Source: CAWELS01 sp964468205
GTDB lineage: Bacteria > Acidobacteriota > Terriglobia > Bryobacterales > Bryobacteraceae
Assembly (NCBI GenBank): GCA_964468205.1
Contig: CAYXVG010000052.1
Coordinates: 1 to 51,388, forward strand
DNA: 51,388 bases
Direction: 5' to 3'
Shown here: positions 1-16,050 of the stretch, in pieces
Numbering within the stretch: position 1 is the stretch's first letter
Layout: each line of letters begins with the position of its first letter
Position numbers and translations under genes: made by a program
The notes under the pieces: model-generated
What the model was told of the DNA's origin: nothing
The model's database searches: none
What the model saw: only the letters and a program-made list of their open reading frames with translations

Positions 1-55
1 CCGCGAGGGTGGCCGCACCGTCGGCGCCGGCACGGTGACCGAGGTGGTGGAGTAG
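1..55 (+). CDS. tuf: Elongation factor Tu, C-terminal end (partial)
   Basis: Only the last 17 codons are in the window (frame starts at base 2, stop TAG at 53-55). The C-terminus reads REGGRTVGAGTVTEVVE, which is the typical end of EF-Tu, the GTPase that carries aminoacyl-tRNA to the ribosome. Position directly before tRNA-Trp and secE matches the widespread tuf-trnW-secE order. An rpmG gene, often found between tuf and secE, is not present here. Confidence 0.9.
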   Translation, partial: REGGRTVGAGTVTEVVE

Positions 56-155
56 GCGCGTTTGGAAATTGGTTTGCACCGCGATAGCGCCGCGAGGTGT
101 TGCCGGTGTTGCGCTAAACTAAGATCGAAAAGAGAGAGTTTGTCTGCGCAGGAGT

Positions 156-231
156 AGGGGCGTAGCTCAATTGGCAGAGCACCGGTCTCCAAAACCGGGT
201 GTTGCAGGTTCGAGTCCTGCCGCCCCTGCCA
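156..231 (+). tRNA. trnW: tRNA-Trp (anticodon CCA)
   Basis: The 7-bp acceptor stem is aggggcg (156-162) paired perfectly with cgcccct (221-227), followed by discriminator G228 and an encoded CCA (229-231). The anticodon stem ccggt/accgg (182-186 with 194-198) encloses the loop ctCCAaa with anticodon CCA at 189-191. The T arm has the usual ggttcgagtcc core. It decodes UGG and sits between tuf and secE as in many bacteria. Confidence 0.96.
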
Positions 232-290
232 GATACTAAAAGCGTTCTGGTGTTTCTCCCCTTCGTAGAGTTTTCCGGAAGAACGGCTTT

Positions 291-524
291 ATGAAATCCG
301 AAAGCGTTGCCAAGCAAATCACGCAGTGGCCCGTGCGGTTGAAGAACTACATTGACGAGCTGCAGACAGAGATGCGCCGCGTTACATGGCCGAACTGGAA
401 ACAGGTGCGTTCGACAACGGGTGTCGTGATCGCGACCGTGTTCGCCTTTGCCGGCTTTTTCTTCGTCGTCGATTTCTTACTGGGACGCTCCGTCGGCCAG
501 ATATTCGATACGTTCACCCGCTAG
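291..524 (+). CDS. secE: Preprotein translocase subunit SecE
   Basis: 77-residue short-form SecE, the inner-membrane clamp that stabilises SecY in the SecYEG channel. The N-terminal amphipathic helix carries the family signature (ELQTEMRRVTWPNWKQV, residues ~24-40) and is followed by a single membrane segment (~43-66). The length fits the single-TM form found outside gammaproteobacteria. It starts at ATG 291 with a ggaag ribosome-binding stretch upstream and leads the secE-nusG-ribosomal protein cluster. Confidence 0.95.
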   Translation: MKSESVAKQITQWPVRLKNYIDELQTEMRRVTWPNWKQVRSTTGVVIATVFAFAGFFFVVDFLLGRSVGQIFDTFTR

Positions 525-580
525 CCAGTTCCGCCCCGCGGCCAGAGCCGTGATGGCCGGAGCAGAGAGCAATTGTAGTA

Positions 581-1798
581 ATGGACGAGCAGGAAAAACA
601 GAATCAAGACACTACCGGAGACGCGACCCCGGAAGAGCAGGCGCCAGCCGCCCCTCCCGCCGGAGAATCCGGTGACGCGGTGGCTCCCCCTACCGAACCT
701 ATGGCGTCCCGGGACGAAGTCCCGCCGCCTTCTGGTGATGCTCCGATTGAGCCCCCGCCGGGTGAAGATGAAAGCGTTCCGGTCGAACCGCCACCGCCGG
801 AGTCTCCGCCGGTCGAGGACCCGGAAGGCGAGCCTCCTCCGGTCGAAGAGCCACCTGGTGAAGAGACCGACGGAGGGGATCCTCAAGTTACCGTGCTTGA
901 CAGCGATGATCTATCGGTCGAGCCTCCGGCCGGCGAAGGATCAGCCGGTGAGACTGCTGACGCGGAACGCGCCATCCAGTTTACGCCGGAAGCGGAAGAT
1001 CCGTCGGAGCCGGTGCAGCCGGAGGGGGCCGCTGACGACGACGTTCTGGAGAGCGCGGAGGCCGCATTGGAAGCCGCGCCCGATTCCGGCGACGACACGG
1101 CCGCCATGGCCGAGCCAAAGACCGAGGGAGATCCGCTCGAGGAGGCGATTCATGTGGTCGAGGAACCGGCGGTCGATGACACTGTTGAAGAGAATGTTGA
1201 ATCCGCCGAGGAATCTGCTGAGGACGCGTCGGGCGAATCTCCCGCGTCTTTCGTGGATGAAGACTCCGGTAAGGAGTGGTTCATCATTCACACATACTCC
1301 GGATTCGAGCAGAAGGTGGCTGAGTCACTGCGGTCGCGCGCCCAGGCGTTCGGTTTCGACGAGCAAATAGGCCAGATTCTGATCCCGACCGAAGAGGTCG
1401 TGGAGATGAAGGGGGGCAAGAAAGTAACTAGTAAGCGCCTTCTCTATCCGGGATACGTATTGGTGGAGATGGAGATGAACGACGATCTCTGGCACGCGGT
1501 GAAGGCGACACCCCGGGTGACCGGATTCATCGGCGGTGGTACCAGGCCGGTTCCCCTCACCGCTGACGAGGTGAATCAGATTCTTTATCGTCAAGCGTCT
1601 TCGGCTGAGCGGCCGCGGCCCAAGCTCAGCTATGAAAAGGGCGAGTTGGTGCGAATAACAGACGGTCCGTTCACCAACTTCCAGGGCAAAGTGGACGAAG
1701 TGAACCCGGATCGCGACACGTTGCGCGTGCTGGTGACAATCTTCGGCCGGGCGACTCCGGTCGAACTGGAGTTTCTGCAAGTCGAGAAGATCACTTAG
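581..1798 (+). CDS. nusG: Transcription elongation factor NusG with long acidic N-terminal extension
   Basis: NusG binds the RNA polymerase clamp and links it to Rho or to ribosomal protein S10. The normal NusG body occupies only the C-terminal part: an NGN domain from about residue 231 (GKEWFIIHTYSGFEQKV, LYPGYVLVEMEM) and a KOW domain at ~350-402 (GPFTNFQGKVDEVNPDRDTL). The first ~225 residues are acidic and proline-rich, with a 10-residue VE/P repeat (the octamer ccggtcga recurs at 779, 809 and 839, exactly 30 bp apart). Total length is 405 residues against about 175-200 for ordinary NusG. An in-frame GTG at 1253 (codon 225) could start a standard-size protein, but no Shine-Dalgarno sequence precedes it, so ATG 581 is preferred; the ribosome-binding site there is also weak. 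Confidence 0.9.
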   Translation: MDEQEKQNQDTTGDATPEEQAPAAPPAGESGDAVAPPTEPMASRDEVPPPSGDAPIEPPPGEDESVPVEPPPPESPPVEDPEGEPPPVEEPPGEETDGGDPQVTVLDSDDLSVEPPAGEGSAGETADAERAIQFTPEAEDPSEPVQPEGAADDDVLESAEAALEAAPDSGDDTAAMAEPKTEGDPLEEAIHVVEEPAVDDTVEENVESAEESAEDASGESPASFVDEDSGKEWFIIHTYSGFEQKVAESLRSRAQAFGFDEQIGQILIPTEEVVEMKGGKKVTSKRLLYPGYVLVEMEMNDDLWHAVKATPRVTGFIGGGTRPVPLTADEVNQILYRQASSAERPRPKLSYEKGELVRITDGPFTNFQGKVDEVNPDRDTLRVLVTIFGRATPVELEFLQVEKIT

Positions 1799-1880
1799 GA
1801 AGAATTGCGGACGGACGCTCGAAGGCGGGCAGGTGAGTGTGCGCGGGCTCCGGGCGGTTCGCTGATGGCGAGAGGTTGAT

Positions 1881-2312
1881 ATGGCGAAAAAAGTAATTGG
1901 CATGGTGAAGTTGCAGATTCCGGCCGGCAAGGCCACGCCGGCTCCGCCGGTGGGCACGGCGCTTGGGCCCCAGGGTGTCAATATTATGGAGTTCTGTAAG
2001 GCGTTTAACGCCAAGACTTCCGGCAAGGATGACGACGGGATGATCATCCCGGTGGTGATCACGGTCTATCAGGACCGCTCCTTCACCTTTATCACCAAGA
2101 CTCCGCCAGTGCCGGTCTTGATTAAAAAAGCGTGCGGGCTCGCGAAGGGTTCGGGAGAGCCGAACAAGACCAAGGTTGGCAAGATCACCAACAAGCAGGT
2201 GGAAGAGATCGCGAAGATCAAGATGCCGGACCTAAACGCGTTTTCGATTGAAGCGGCCATGGAGAGCGTGAAGGGGACGGCCCGGAGCATGGGTGTAGAT
2301 ATCAAGGGCTGA
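1881..2312 (+). CDS. rplK: 50S ribosomal protein L11
   Basis: 143 residues, the normal L11 length. The N-terminus (MAKKVIGMVKLQIPAGKA) and the proline-rich GTPase-centre segment (PAPPVGTALGPQGVNIMEF) are diagnostic; the C-terminal rRNA-binding domain holds the typical KTPPVPVLIKKA and GTARSMGV motifs. L11 binds 23S rRNA at the GTPase-associated centre and is needed for RelA activation. It starts at ATG 1881 after a gagagg ribosome-binding site and is followed by rplA as usual. Confidence 0.97.
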   Translation: MAKKVIGMVKLQIPAGKATPAPPVGTALGPQGVNIMEFCKAFNAKTSGKDDDGMIIPVVITVYQDRSFTFITKTPPVPVLIKKACGLAKGSGEPNKTKVGKITNKQVEEIAKIKMPDLNAFSIEAAMESVKGTARSMGVDIKG

Positions 2313-2426
2313 TCAGCCCGGTTGGCATTCTTTTTGCTATACTAAGAGAGTTTCTTAAGAGAAGTTTCCACTTTGGGAGGTTCGCGGTCAGTAGTCGTGA
2401 CGCGGACCGTTTGGACCAGACACGAT

Positions 2427-3134
2427 ATGGCACACAAGCACGGAAAAAAATACGAGTCTGCGGCTGCTCAGGTTGAGAAGCGCCCCTATGCCTTGGAAGA
2501 GGCGATTCCGCTAGTGCAGAAGATCCGGTTCACGAAGTTCGACGAGACGGTCGAGGTTCACATGCGCCTGGGGGTCAACCCGAAGCACGCCGACCAAATG
2601 GTTCGCGGGACAGTCGTGTTGCCGAACGGGCTCGGCAAGACGAAACGGGTACTCGTGATCACCTCTGGCGAGAAAGTGCAGGAAGCCGAAGAGGCCGGCG
2701 CCGACCATGTTGGCGGGGAAGATATGGTAACGAAGATCCAGAAGGAAAACTGGCTCGACTTCGACGCTGTGATCGCTTCCCCCGACATGATGCGCGTGGT
2801 GGGCCGGTTGGGCAAGATCCTCGGCCCGCGCGGAATGATGCCCAATCCGAAAACCGGAACCGTAACCCAGGAAGTGGGCGCCGCGGTGAAAGAAGTGAAG
2901 GCGGGCAAGGTGGAGTTCCGCGTTGATCGTACTGGAGTGATTCACGCTCCGGTTGGCAAAGTGAGTTTTGAACAGGACAAGCTGCTGGAAAACGCCTCTA
3001 CGCTCGTGCAGGCCGTGCTGAAGGCCAGACCTTCGGCGGCCAAAGGCCGGTACGTGCGGAGCGCGACGGTTTGTTCGAGTATGGGTCCCGGCGTGCCGAT
3101 TGACGTTACGTCGATGAACGTCAAGGCCGTCTAG
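2427..3134 (+). CDS. rplA: 50S ribosomal protein L1
   Basis: 235 residues from ATG 2427, the normal length for L1, which forms the mobile L1 stalk that helps release E-site tRNA. The N-terminus MAHKHGKKYESAA matches the family, as do the central GPRGMMPNPKTGTVT motif and the C-terminal GPGVPIDV. The frame can be extended to a TTG at 2373, adding 18 residues (MGGSRSVVVTRTVW...) that do not resemble L1, so the internal ATG is chosen. In other bacteria L1 represses its own rplKA mRNA; no L1-binding structure was confirmed here. Confidence 0.96.
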   Translation: MAHKHGKKYESAAAQVEKRPYALEEAIPLVQKIRFTKFDETVEVHMRLGVNPKHADQMVRGTVVLPNGLGKTKRVLVITSGEKVQEAEEAGADHVGGEDMVTKIQKENWLDFDAVIASPDMMRVVGRLGKILGPRGMMPNPKTGTVTQEVGAAVKEVKAGKVEFRVDRTGVIHAPVGKVSFEQDKLLENASTLVQAVLKARPSAAKGRYVRSATVCSSMGPGVPIDVTSMNVKAV

Positions 3135-3180
3135 CCGGCGATAGGCGGATTACGTTGATTCCACTACGGGTAAATTTGTC

Positions 3181-3708
3181 ATGAAGAGCAGAGACGAGAA
3201 GAAACGGGACGTCGAGTGGTTGCACGACTTGCTCAAGGGCGATCCCAGTCTGTTTGTGACCGGGTTCGAGAAGCTCACGGTCGATCAGGACTTTGAACTC
3301 CGGAAGACTGTCCGCGACGTGGGCGGCAGTTACCGGGTTTTAAAGAACAACTTGGCGGAAAAGGCGTCGGCGGGCACCTCCGCGGAAGAGGCCCTTACGG
3401 GTTTGGTTGGCATGTCATCGCTGGCATTCACCACGGGCGATCCGGTGGCTTTGGCCAAGGCGCTGACCGGCTATGCCAAGCAACACGCGACCTTCACCTT
3501 TAAGGCCGGTTTCGTTGAGGGCCGGGTGATTGATGCAGGGGAAGTCAAGGCGCTTGCCGAGATGCCTTCGAAGGAAGAGCTTTACGCGAAGCTACTCTTC
3601 GTTATCAACGCCCCGGCGACTGGTTTGGCTCGCGCCATCAATGGTGTCGGGAGGAATCTGGCCGTTGTTGTGGATCAGGGTTGCAAGGAAAACAAGTTCT
3701 CTGCCTGA
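3181..3708 (+). CDS. rplJ: 50S ribosomal protein L10
   Basis: 175 residues, the usual L10 size. L10 anchors dimers of L7/L12 to form the ribosomal stalk. Recognisable features are the N-terminal rRNA-binding region (LFVTGFEKLTVDQDFELRK, YRVLKNNLAEKA) and the C-terminal helix that binds L12 (ELYAKLLFVINAPATGLARA). Only 46 nt separate it from rplA, much shorter than the regulatory rplJ leader of enterobacteria, so an L10-binding leader, if present, would have to be compact. Confidence 0.96.
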   Translation: MKSRDEKKRDVEWLHDLLKGDPSLFVTGFEKLTVDQDFELRKTVRDVGGSYRVLKNNLAEKASAGTSAEEALTGLVGMSSLAFTTGDPVALAKALTGYAKQHATFTFKAGFVEGRVIDAGEVKALAEMPSKEELYAKLLFVINAPATGLARAINGVGRNLAVVVDQGCKENKFSA

Positions 3709-3813
3709 CGCTAACGCCGGTTCAGCCGGGCGAGTGCGGAATCTGGCGCGAGCCAGGGAGAACGAGTTCCAACTCATACTAGGAATCTAGAGTATTTAGA
3801 GGAGTAACAGGAA

Positions 3814-4191
3814 ATGGCGGACATCAACGCAATTGCAGAAGAGATTCAGGGCCTGACGCTGCTGGAAGCGGCTGAGTTGGTTAAGGTCCTCGAGGAGAAG
3901 CTGGGCGTTTCCGCGGCGGCGGCGGCCGTGGCCGCGGCGCCAGCGGCTGGCGGCGCGCCGGCCGAGGCGGTGGAAGAGCAGACAGAATTTGACGTGGTTC
4001 TCGCGTCGGTTGGCGCCAAGAAAATCAACGTCATCAAGGTTGTTCGCGAGGTTACGAGTCTGGGCTTGAAGGAAGCCAAGGACTTGGTAGAAGCCGCCCC
4101 GAAGGCAGTGAAAGAGGCCGTGCCGAAGGCGGAGGCCGAGGAAATCAAGAAGAAGTTCGAGGAAGCCGGCGCGACTGTCGAGATCAAGTAG
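3814..4191 (+). CDS. rplL: 50S ribosomal protein L7/L12
   Basis: 125 residues, the normal length. The N-terminal dimerisation domain (LTLLEAAELVKVLEEKLGVS), an alanine-rich hinge at ~30-50 and the C-terminal factor-binding domain (KKINVIKVVREVTSLGLKEA, KDLVEAAPK) are all present. The stalk protein recruits translational GTPases. An agaggag ribosome-binding site lies shortly before ATG 3814. The 105-nt gap before it is free of genes. The next gene, rpoB, is 528 nt away, and that gap contains a promoter. Confidence 0.97.
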   Translation: MADINAIAEEIQGLTLLEAAELVKVLEEKLGVSAAAAAVAAAPAAGGAPAEAVEEQTEFDVVLASVGAKKINVIKVVREVTSLGLKEAKDLVEAAPKAVKEAVPKAEAEEIKKKFEEAGATVEIK

Positions 4192-4224
4192 CGGGTCCCA
4201 CCGCAGGTCGAGGTTTTGGTGTGC

Positions 4225-4251
4225 CCCGCCGGCGGGCAACGAGCTGGCGGG
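4225..4251 (+). terminator. GC-rich hairpin after rplL (possible attenuator)
   Basis: Just after rplL, cccgcc (4225-4230) can pair with ggcggg (4246-4251); an alternative ggcggg at 4231-4236 competes for the same arm. No U-tract follows, so it is at best a partial terminator or RNA-processing site, by analogy with the rplL-rpoB attenuator of enterobacteria. Stem prediction is by eye only. Confidence 0.35.
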
Positions 4252-4262
4252 ATCATTCTGAA

Positions 4263-4291
4263 TTGACGCTTTGTGTGGGCTTTGTTACACT
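4263..4291 (+). promoter_or_regulatory. Sigma-70 promoter for rpoBC
   Basis: TTGACG (-35, 4263-4268) and TACACT (-10, 4286-4291) are separated by exactly 17 bp. Each box deviates from consensus at only one or two positions. Transcription would start near 4298, giving a leader of about 420 nt before rpoB. This would let the polymerase genes be expressed apart from the ribosomal proteins upstream. Confidence 0.65.
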
Positions 4292-4719
4292 GAATTAGAT
4301 CCGGATCGGAGTCGGACGCGGAATTTTCGCTTGTGAACCCTTCTTCCTGCGTATCATCGGGTAGTCTGTCTGGGGCTGCATTTGGGCACATCTTGCACAC
4401 AGACACGCCGGGGGAGGAGTGTATCCCGCACCCGTTTTTTGGGATTGCTGGCCCGTTTGGGGTCGCGCCTCTCGGGCGCGGCACCAGTGATTCGTATTCC
4501 GGCGACATCCACCGCATTCACCAAGTCCGTTCCCAGGCGCGCTGGAACGAAACGGCACTTGAGTTGACCTTTCATCACTGCGCGAGTCTGAGGCGCAGCA
4601 TCGATCTGAGGCCCGGAGGCATCTGTCCGCCGGGCTGGTTCTGTTGATAATTGTCCGGTGGCCCGCGATCGGTCCGTCGAGGGTTGATTCCGGTCCCGGA
4701 CTAAGGAGTGGATAGATAA
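4292..4719 (+). other. Long untranslated leader of rpoB
   Basis: About 430 bases without a convincing gene. An open frame at 4333-4647 (104 codons) has a cysteine/proline-rich composition, no ribosome-binding site and no resemblance to a known family, and is rejected. A hairpin gcccgg (4611-4616) / ccgggc (4630-4635) with a 13-nt loop lies about 85 nt before the start codon. The rpoB ribosome-binding site aaggagtgg is at ~4703-4711. The function of the leader is unknown; control of polymerase synthesis is an inference. Confidence 0.4.
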
Positions 4720-9057
<4,338 letters not shown>

Positions 9058-9078
9058 GGGAACCGGGAAGGAGGCACC

Positions 9079-13305
<4,227 letters not shown>

Positions 13306-13310
13306 GATCT

Positions 13311-13338
13311 GCGGGGCGGGCTATGTCGCTCGCCCCGC
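13311..13338 (+). terminator. Hairpin after rpoC
   Basis: gcggggcg (13311-13318) pairs perfectly with cgccccgc (13331-13338), starting six bases after the rpoC stop. No U-tract follows. It lies between convergent genes and probably ends or stabilises the rpoBC transcript. Confidence 0.55.
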
Positions 13339-13398
13339 CGCGAATTCAGAAGCTGGGCCGCTTAACCTTGTCCGCCCTCGGCCATGAATTGACGTCTG

Positions 13399-14124
13399 CT
13401 ACGCCGCTTTTGCCAAAGACTTCTTCGGCCGAACCACTTCCGCGAGTTTGACCATCTCCAACAGCCGGATCACCGGCCAGGCGGGATCGAACTCGCCCTT
13501 CTCCAACGCCAACTTCGGAGACGCAGGGAATTGGTGGTGGTTGTTGTGCAAGCCCTCACCGGCGGTAATCAATGCCACCCACTGCAGGTTCGTCGCTTTG
13601 TTACCGTAGTTGCGGTACCCGATAACGTGGCAGACGCTGTTGATCATCGCGTTCAGGAAGATGTATATCCATCCTTGCGCGATGAAAAGAACAGGTCCCC
13701 AGATCCAGCCGAAAGCGAGGGTGAAGATCGCCATCCCGAACAGGGCGCCGAAAGGCCCGAACGGGATCTTATCGACGAGAGCCGGTTCGTAATCCCTGGT
13801 GTACTTCTCGATCGTGTCCTTGTTGTTCGCTTCCCGCCGGTAGTATATGGCGTTGAGGAACAGCACGTGCCAGAGTCCCTTTAGATAGGGGCTGTGCGGG
13901 TCGCCTTCCTGGTCGGAAAAGTGATGATGTTTGCGGTGAACGGCAGCCCATTCCCGCGGAATGATTCCCGTGAAGAGGATGAGGTGCAGGTGCATCAGAT
14001 TTCGAATAACAGGGTGCAGGCGCAGGCCTTTGTGCGACAGGCACCGGTGCAGGTAGATCGTGGTGCAGAATACGGACACTTGCATCACCACGATGCTGAT
14101 AAACAGCATCCAGCCAAAACTCAT
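13399..14124 (-). CDS. Acyl-CoA/acyl-lipid delta-9-type fatty acid desaturase
   Basis: 241-residue integral membrane di-iron desaturase that would introduce a double bond into membrane fatty acids. All three histidine boxes are present: HRCLSH (~27-32), HRKHHH (~64-69) and HNNHH (~195-199). Two pairs of hydrophobic segments surround them, as in the stearoyl-CoA desaturase family. The protein is short but complete for the bacterial form. A ggag stretch precedes the start at 14124. It is monocistronic, convergent with rpoC. Substrate (CoA- or lipid-linked) cannot be told from sequence. Confidence 0.9.
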   Translation of the reverse strand: MSFGWMLFISIVVMQVSVFCTTIYLHRCLSHKGLRLHPVIRNLMHLHLILFTGIIPREWAAVHRKHHHFSDQEGDPHSPYLKGLWHVLFLNAIYYRREANNKDTIEKYTRDYEPALVDKIPFGPFGALFGMAIFTLAFGWIWGPVLFIAQGWIYIFLNAMINSVCHVIGYRNYGNKATNLQWVALITAGEGLHNNHHQFPASPKLALEKGEFDPAWPVIRLLEMVKLAEVVRPKKSLAKAA

Positions 14125-14524
14125 TCGTTTACTCCAACTTTTTCCACACGGTGGACGGTAAGACTTTCCCAGCTAGACCGTTTTCCAGTGGTGGGGATTC
14201 ACTAAAGGCGAGCCTCTGAGTGACGCTTTATTCTACCAAAGTCGCCGGGGGCTGGGCTCGGAATCCGGTTCGCCCGAGTGTTTCCCTATTCCGAATGTCG
14301 AAGTGAGCTTTTCTGGAACCTTGTTCCTGACGGCCGCATCTGATGCCTCAAAGAGAGGGGAGTAGATCGTCCCTATGTGATCCGGAGTGATCGTCAGTAC
14401 GTTCCGTATTCGGAACCGGCTCTCCGGCGAGGGCGCGTTAGCCCTGTGGATCGAGACCTTTCGTGGCGATCGGCCGCGAAGGGTCTTTCTATTTGCGGCT
14501 GGTCGCTAGGAGGACACTCCGAAG
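14125..14524. other. 400-bp intergenic region with inverted repeats
   Basis: No gene is seen between the divergent desaturase and htpX-remnant genes. It holds a perfect inverted repeat gttccg-tatt-cggaac (14401-14416) and a longer hairpin (14454-14486, listed separately). The remainder shows no clear promoter. Confidence 0.4.
14454..14494 (+). terminator. Terminator-like hairpin ahead of the htpX remnant
   Basis: agacctttcg (14454-14463) pairs with cgaagggtct (14477-14486) with one G-U pair, loop of 13 nt, followed by the T-rich tail ttctattt. There is no complete gene upstream on this strand, so it may be an attenuator in the leader of the next gene rather than a gene-end terminator. Confidence 0.45.
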
Positions 14525-14932
14525 ATGAACCGGATCAAAACAATCGGGCTGCTTGCTTCCCTCAGAGGACTGCCGTCAGACACCGGCGCCGGGTTGGGCG
14601 GATCGTTTCTCGCTGTTCTGGTTGCATCCGTCGCAGCTCTCATTGTTCTGACAGCGATTTCTGGCGCCGGGACGCGCGAGTTTGAGGCTGACGCTTCCGC
14701 GGCCAGTTTTACACACAATCCCCTGGCGCTCGCCTCCGCGCTGTGCAGAATCGAAGTTTGGGCTGAGCGGCTTCCGATGAGGCACGCTACTCCGGCCACA
14801 TCCCACCTCTTAATGCAGGACCCGTTCTCAGCCGGGGCGGCATCAAAACTCGTTTGCACACATCCGCCACCGGAAGAGCGCGTCTCGCGACTAGAGGCAA
14901 TGGTTTGGTCCAGGCAATCCACAGCCGCATAG
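14525..14932 (+). pseudogene. htpX: HtpX protease remnant with internal deletion
   Basis: The 135-residue product begins like HtpX (MNRIKTIGLLASLRGL) and then jumps to its C-terminal part: a membrane segment (FLAVLVASVAALIVLTAIS), a TREFEAD motif, NPLALASALCRIE, ATPATSHLLMQDPFS and THPPPEERVSRLEAM. HtpX is an inner-membrane M48 zinc protease of ~280-300 residues that degrades damaged membrane proteins. The whole middle, including the HExxH zinc site and two membrane helices, is missing, so proteolysis is impossible. The frame stays open and has an aggagg site ~10 nt before ATG 14525. It is either a decaying gene or a retained small membrane protein; decay is more likely. Confidence 0.75.
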
Positions 14933-15010
14933 TCCTCCGGTATCAAGCCGGTTTTGGAAAGCGGCAAACAGTAGACCCTTACTAGCTCCGCCCATGTGCG
15001 AGGAGGAAGT

Positions 15011-16039
15011 ATGAAACTTGAGGAACTACAGAAACGCGTGAAGGAGTTGGCGACTCTGCCTGATACAGGCGCACCTGTTATGAGTTGTTACGTCAACCTC
15101 GAAGAGTGCGCCCCCAGCGCGAACCTGGAGAGCCGGTTTCGCGAAATCTCATTGCAGTTTGAGGGCGAGCAGTTGCGAAACCTCGAGGATTCTTGGCTAG
15201 CAATCCAGTCCTACCTTGACGGAGCGGAGTGGCATGGCCGGCGCGGCGCCGCCATTTTCGCGCGTTCGGGCAAGGACCGATTGTTTCTGCCGCTGACTTT
15301 TAAGGCGCCGCTGCCGACGTGGATGTCCGTTGGACGGGCGCCGAACATTTACCATCTGGTCGAGCTCAAAGACACCTACCACCGATATGTCGTGATGCTC
15401 TCCACAGAGAAGCACGCGCGCATTCTGGAGGTGAATCTTGGCGCCGTGACGCGCCAATTACTTCTTGCGCGCCGCGACCTGCGAAGCAGGGTCGGGCGCG
15501 AGTGGACGCGGGAGCACTACCGGAGCCACTTGGGGGAACGCTCAAATCAATTTCTGAGAGAGCAGATACACTATCTGGAGAAACTCATCGATGCCGGCGG
15601 CTACGGCCACTTGATATTGGCCGGGAGCCCCCAGGTGATCGCGCAGGTCCGGAAGGCGCTGCCGAGACGATTGAAAGATCGCTTGGTGGATGCAGTACCG
15701 GTTTCCGCACGCGAGGCTCTCGACGATGTGGTTGCCGCGACTCTCACGACTTTCATCGAGGAGGAGGAACGGGCCTCGGTTTCGGTGGTGGCGGAGCTTC
15801 TTCGCGAGTTGCGTTTGGGAGGACCGGCGGTCACTGGCGCAGGGCCCGTGACTGCCTACTTGACGCAGGGGATTGCGGATACAGTTGTGCTCTCTTCTTC
15901 GCTCGACGAAACCGAGCGAGAGGAGATCGTGCGTCTGGCAGTGAAGACCGGGTGTCATGTGGAGGTGGTAACCGGTAGTGATGAGCTAGATCAACTGGGC
16001 GGAGTGGGAGCGCTGCTGCGATACCAAGTTGCCGCCTGA
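15011..16039 (+). CDS. baeRF-type protein (bacterial homologue of eRF1/Pelota)
   Basis: 342 residues resembling the bacterial archaeo-eukaryotic release factor (baeRF) group, possibly family 10. Supporting stretches are the N-terminal region (PVMSCYVNLEEC, RGAAIFARSGKDRLFLPL), a central eRF1-like domain (YHRYVVMLSTEKHARILEV) and a C-terminal L7Ae-like part (GIADTVVLSSSLDETEREEI, LAVKTGCHVEVVTG). No GGQ motif for peptide hydrolysis is seen, so ribosome rescue or ribosome binding is more likely than true termination; that is inference. ATG 15011 has a perfect aggagga site; an ATG at 14996 in the same frame lacks one. The gene ends 11 nt before mrpA, suggesting co-transcription. Confidence 0.72.
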   Translation: MKLEELQKRVKELATLPDTGAPVMSCYVNLEECAPSANLESRFREISLQFEGEQLRNLEDSWLAIQSYLDGAEWHGRRGAAIFARSGKDRLFLPLTFKAPLPTWMSVGRAPNIYHLVELKDTYHRYVVMLSTEKHARILEVNLGAVTRQLLLARRDLRSRVGREWTREHYRSHLGERSNQFLREQIHYLEKLIDAGGYGHLILAGSPQVIAQVRKALPRRLKDRLVDAVPVSAREALDDVVAATLTTFIEEEERASVSVVAELLRELRLGGPAVTGAGPVTAYLTQGIADTVVLSSSLDETEREEIVRLAVKTGCHVEVVTGSDELDQLGGVGALLRYQVAA

Positions 16040-16050
16040 AACACGAAATA

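Noticed and set aside
100..125. Possible promoter (TTGCCG, TAAACT/TAAGAT) before tRNA-Trp
   Set aside because: No pair of boxes has acceptable spacing; the tRNA may be transcribed from the tuf promoter.
672..1370. 232-codon open frame overlapping nusG in another frame
   Set aside because: Arg/Ser-rich translation typical of an out-of-frame read of the acidic, Pro-rich nusG extension.
2321..2344. Promoter-like TTGGCA...TATACT between rplK and rplA
   Set aside because: The boxes are only 12 bp apart, far from the required 16-18, and rplK-rplA are normally one transcript.
4333..4647. 104-codon open frame between rplL and rpoB
   Set aside because: No ribosome-binding site, composition rich in Cys/Pro/Gly, no family resemblance, and it lies in the leader behind the rpoBC promoter.
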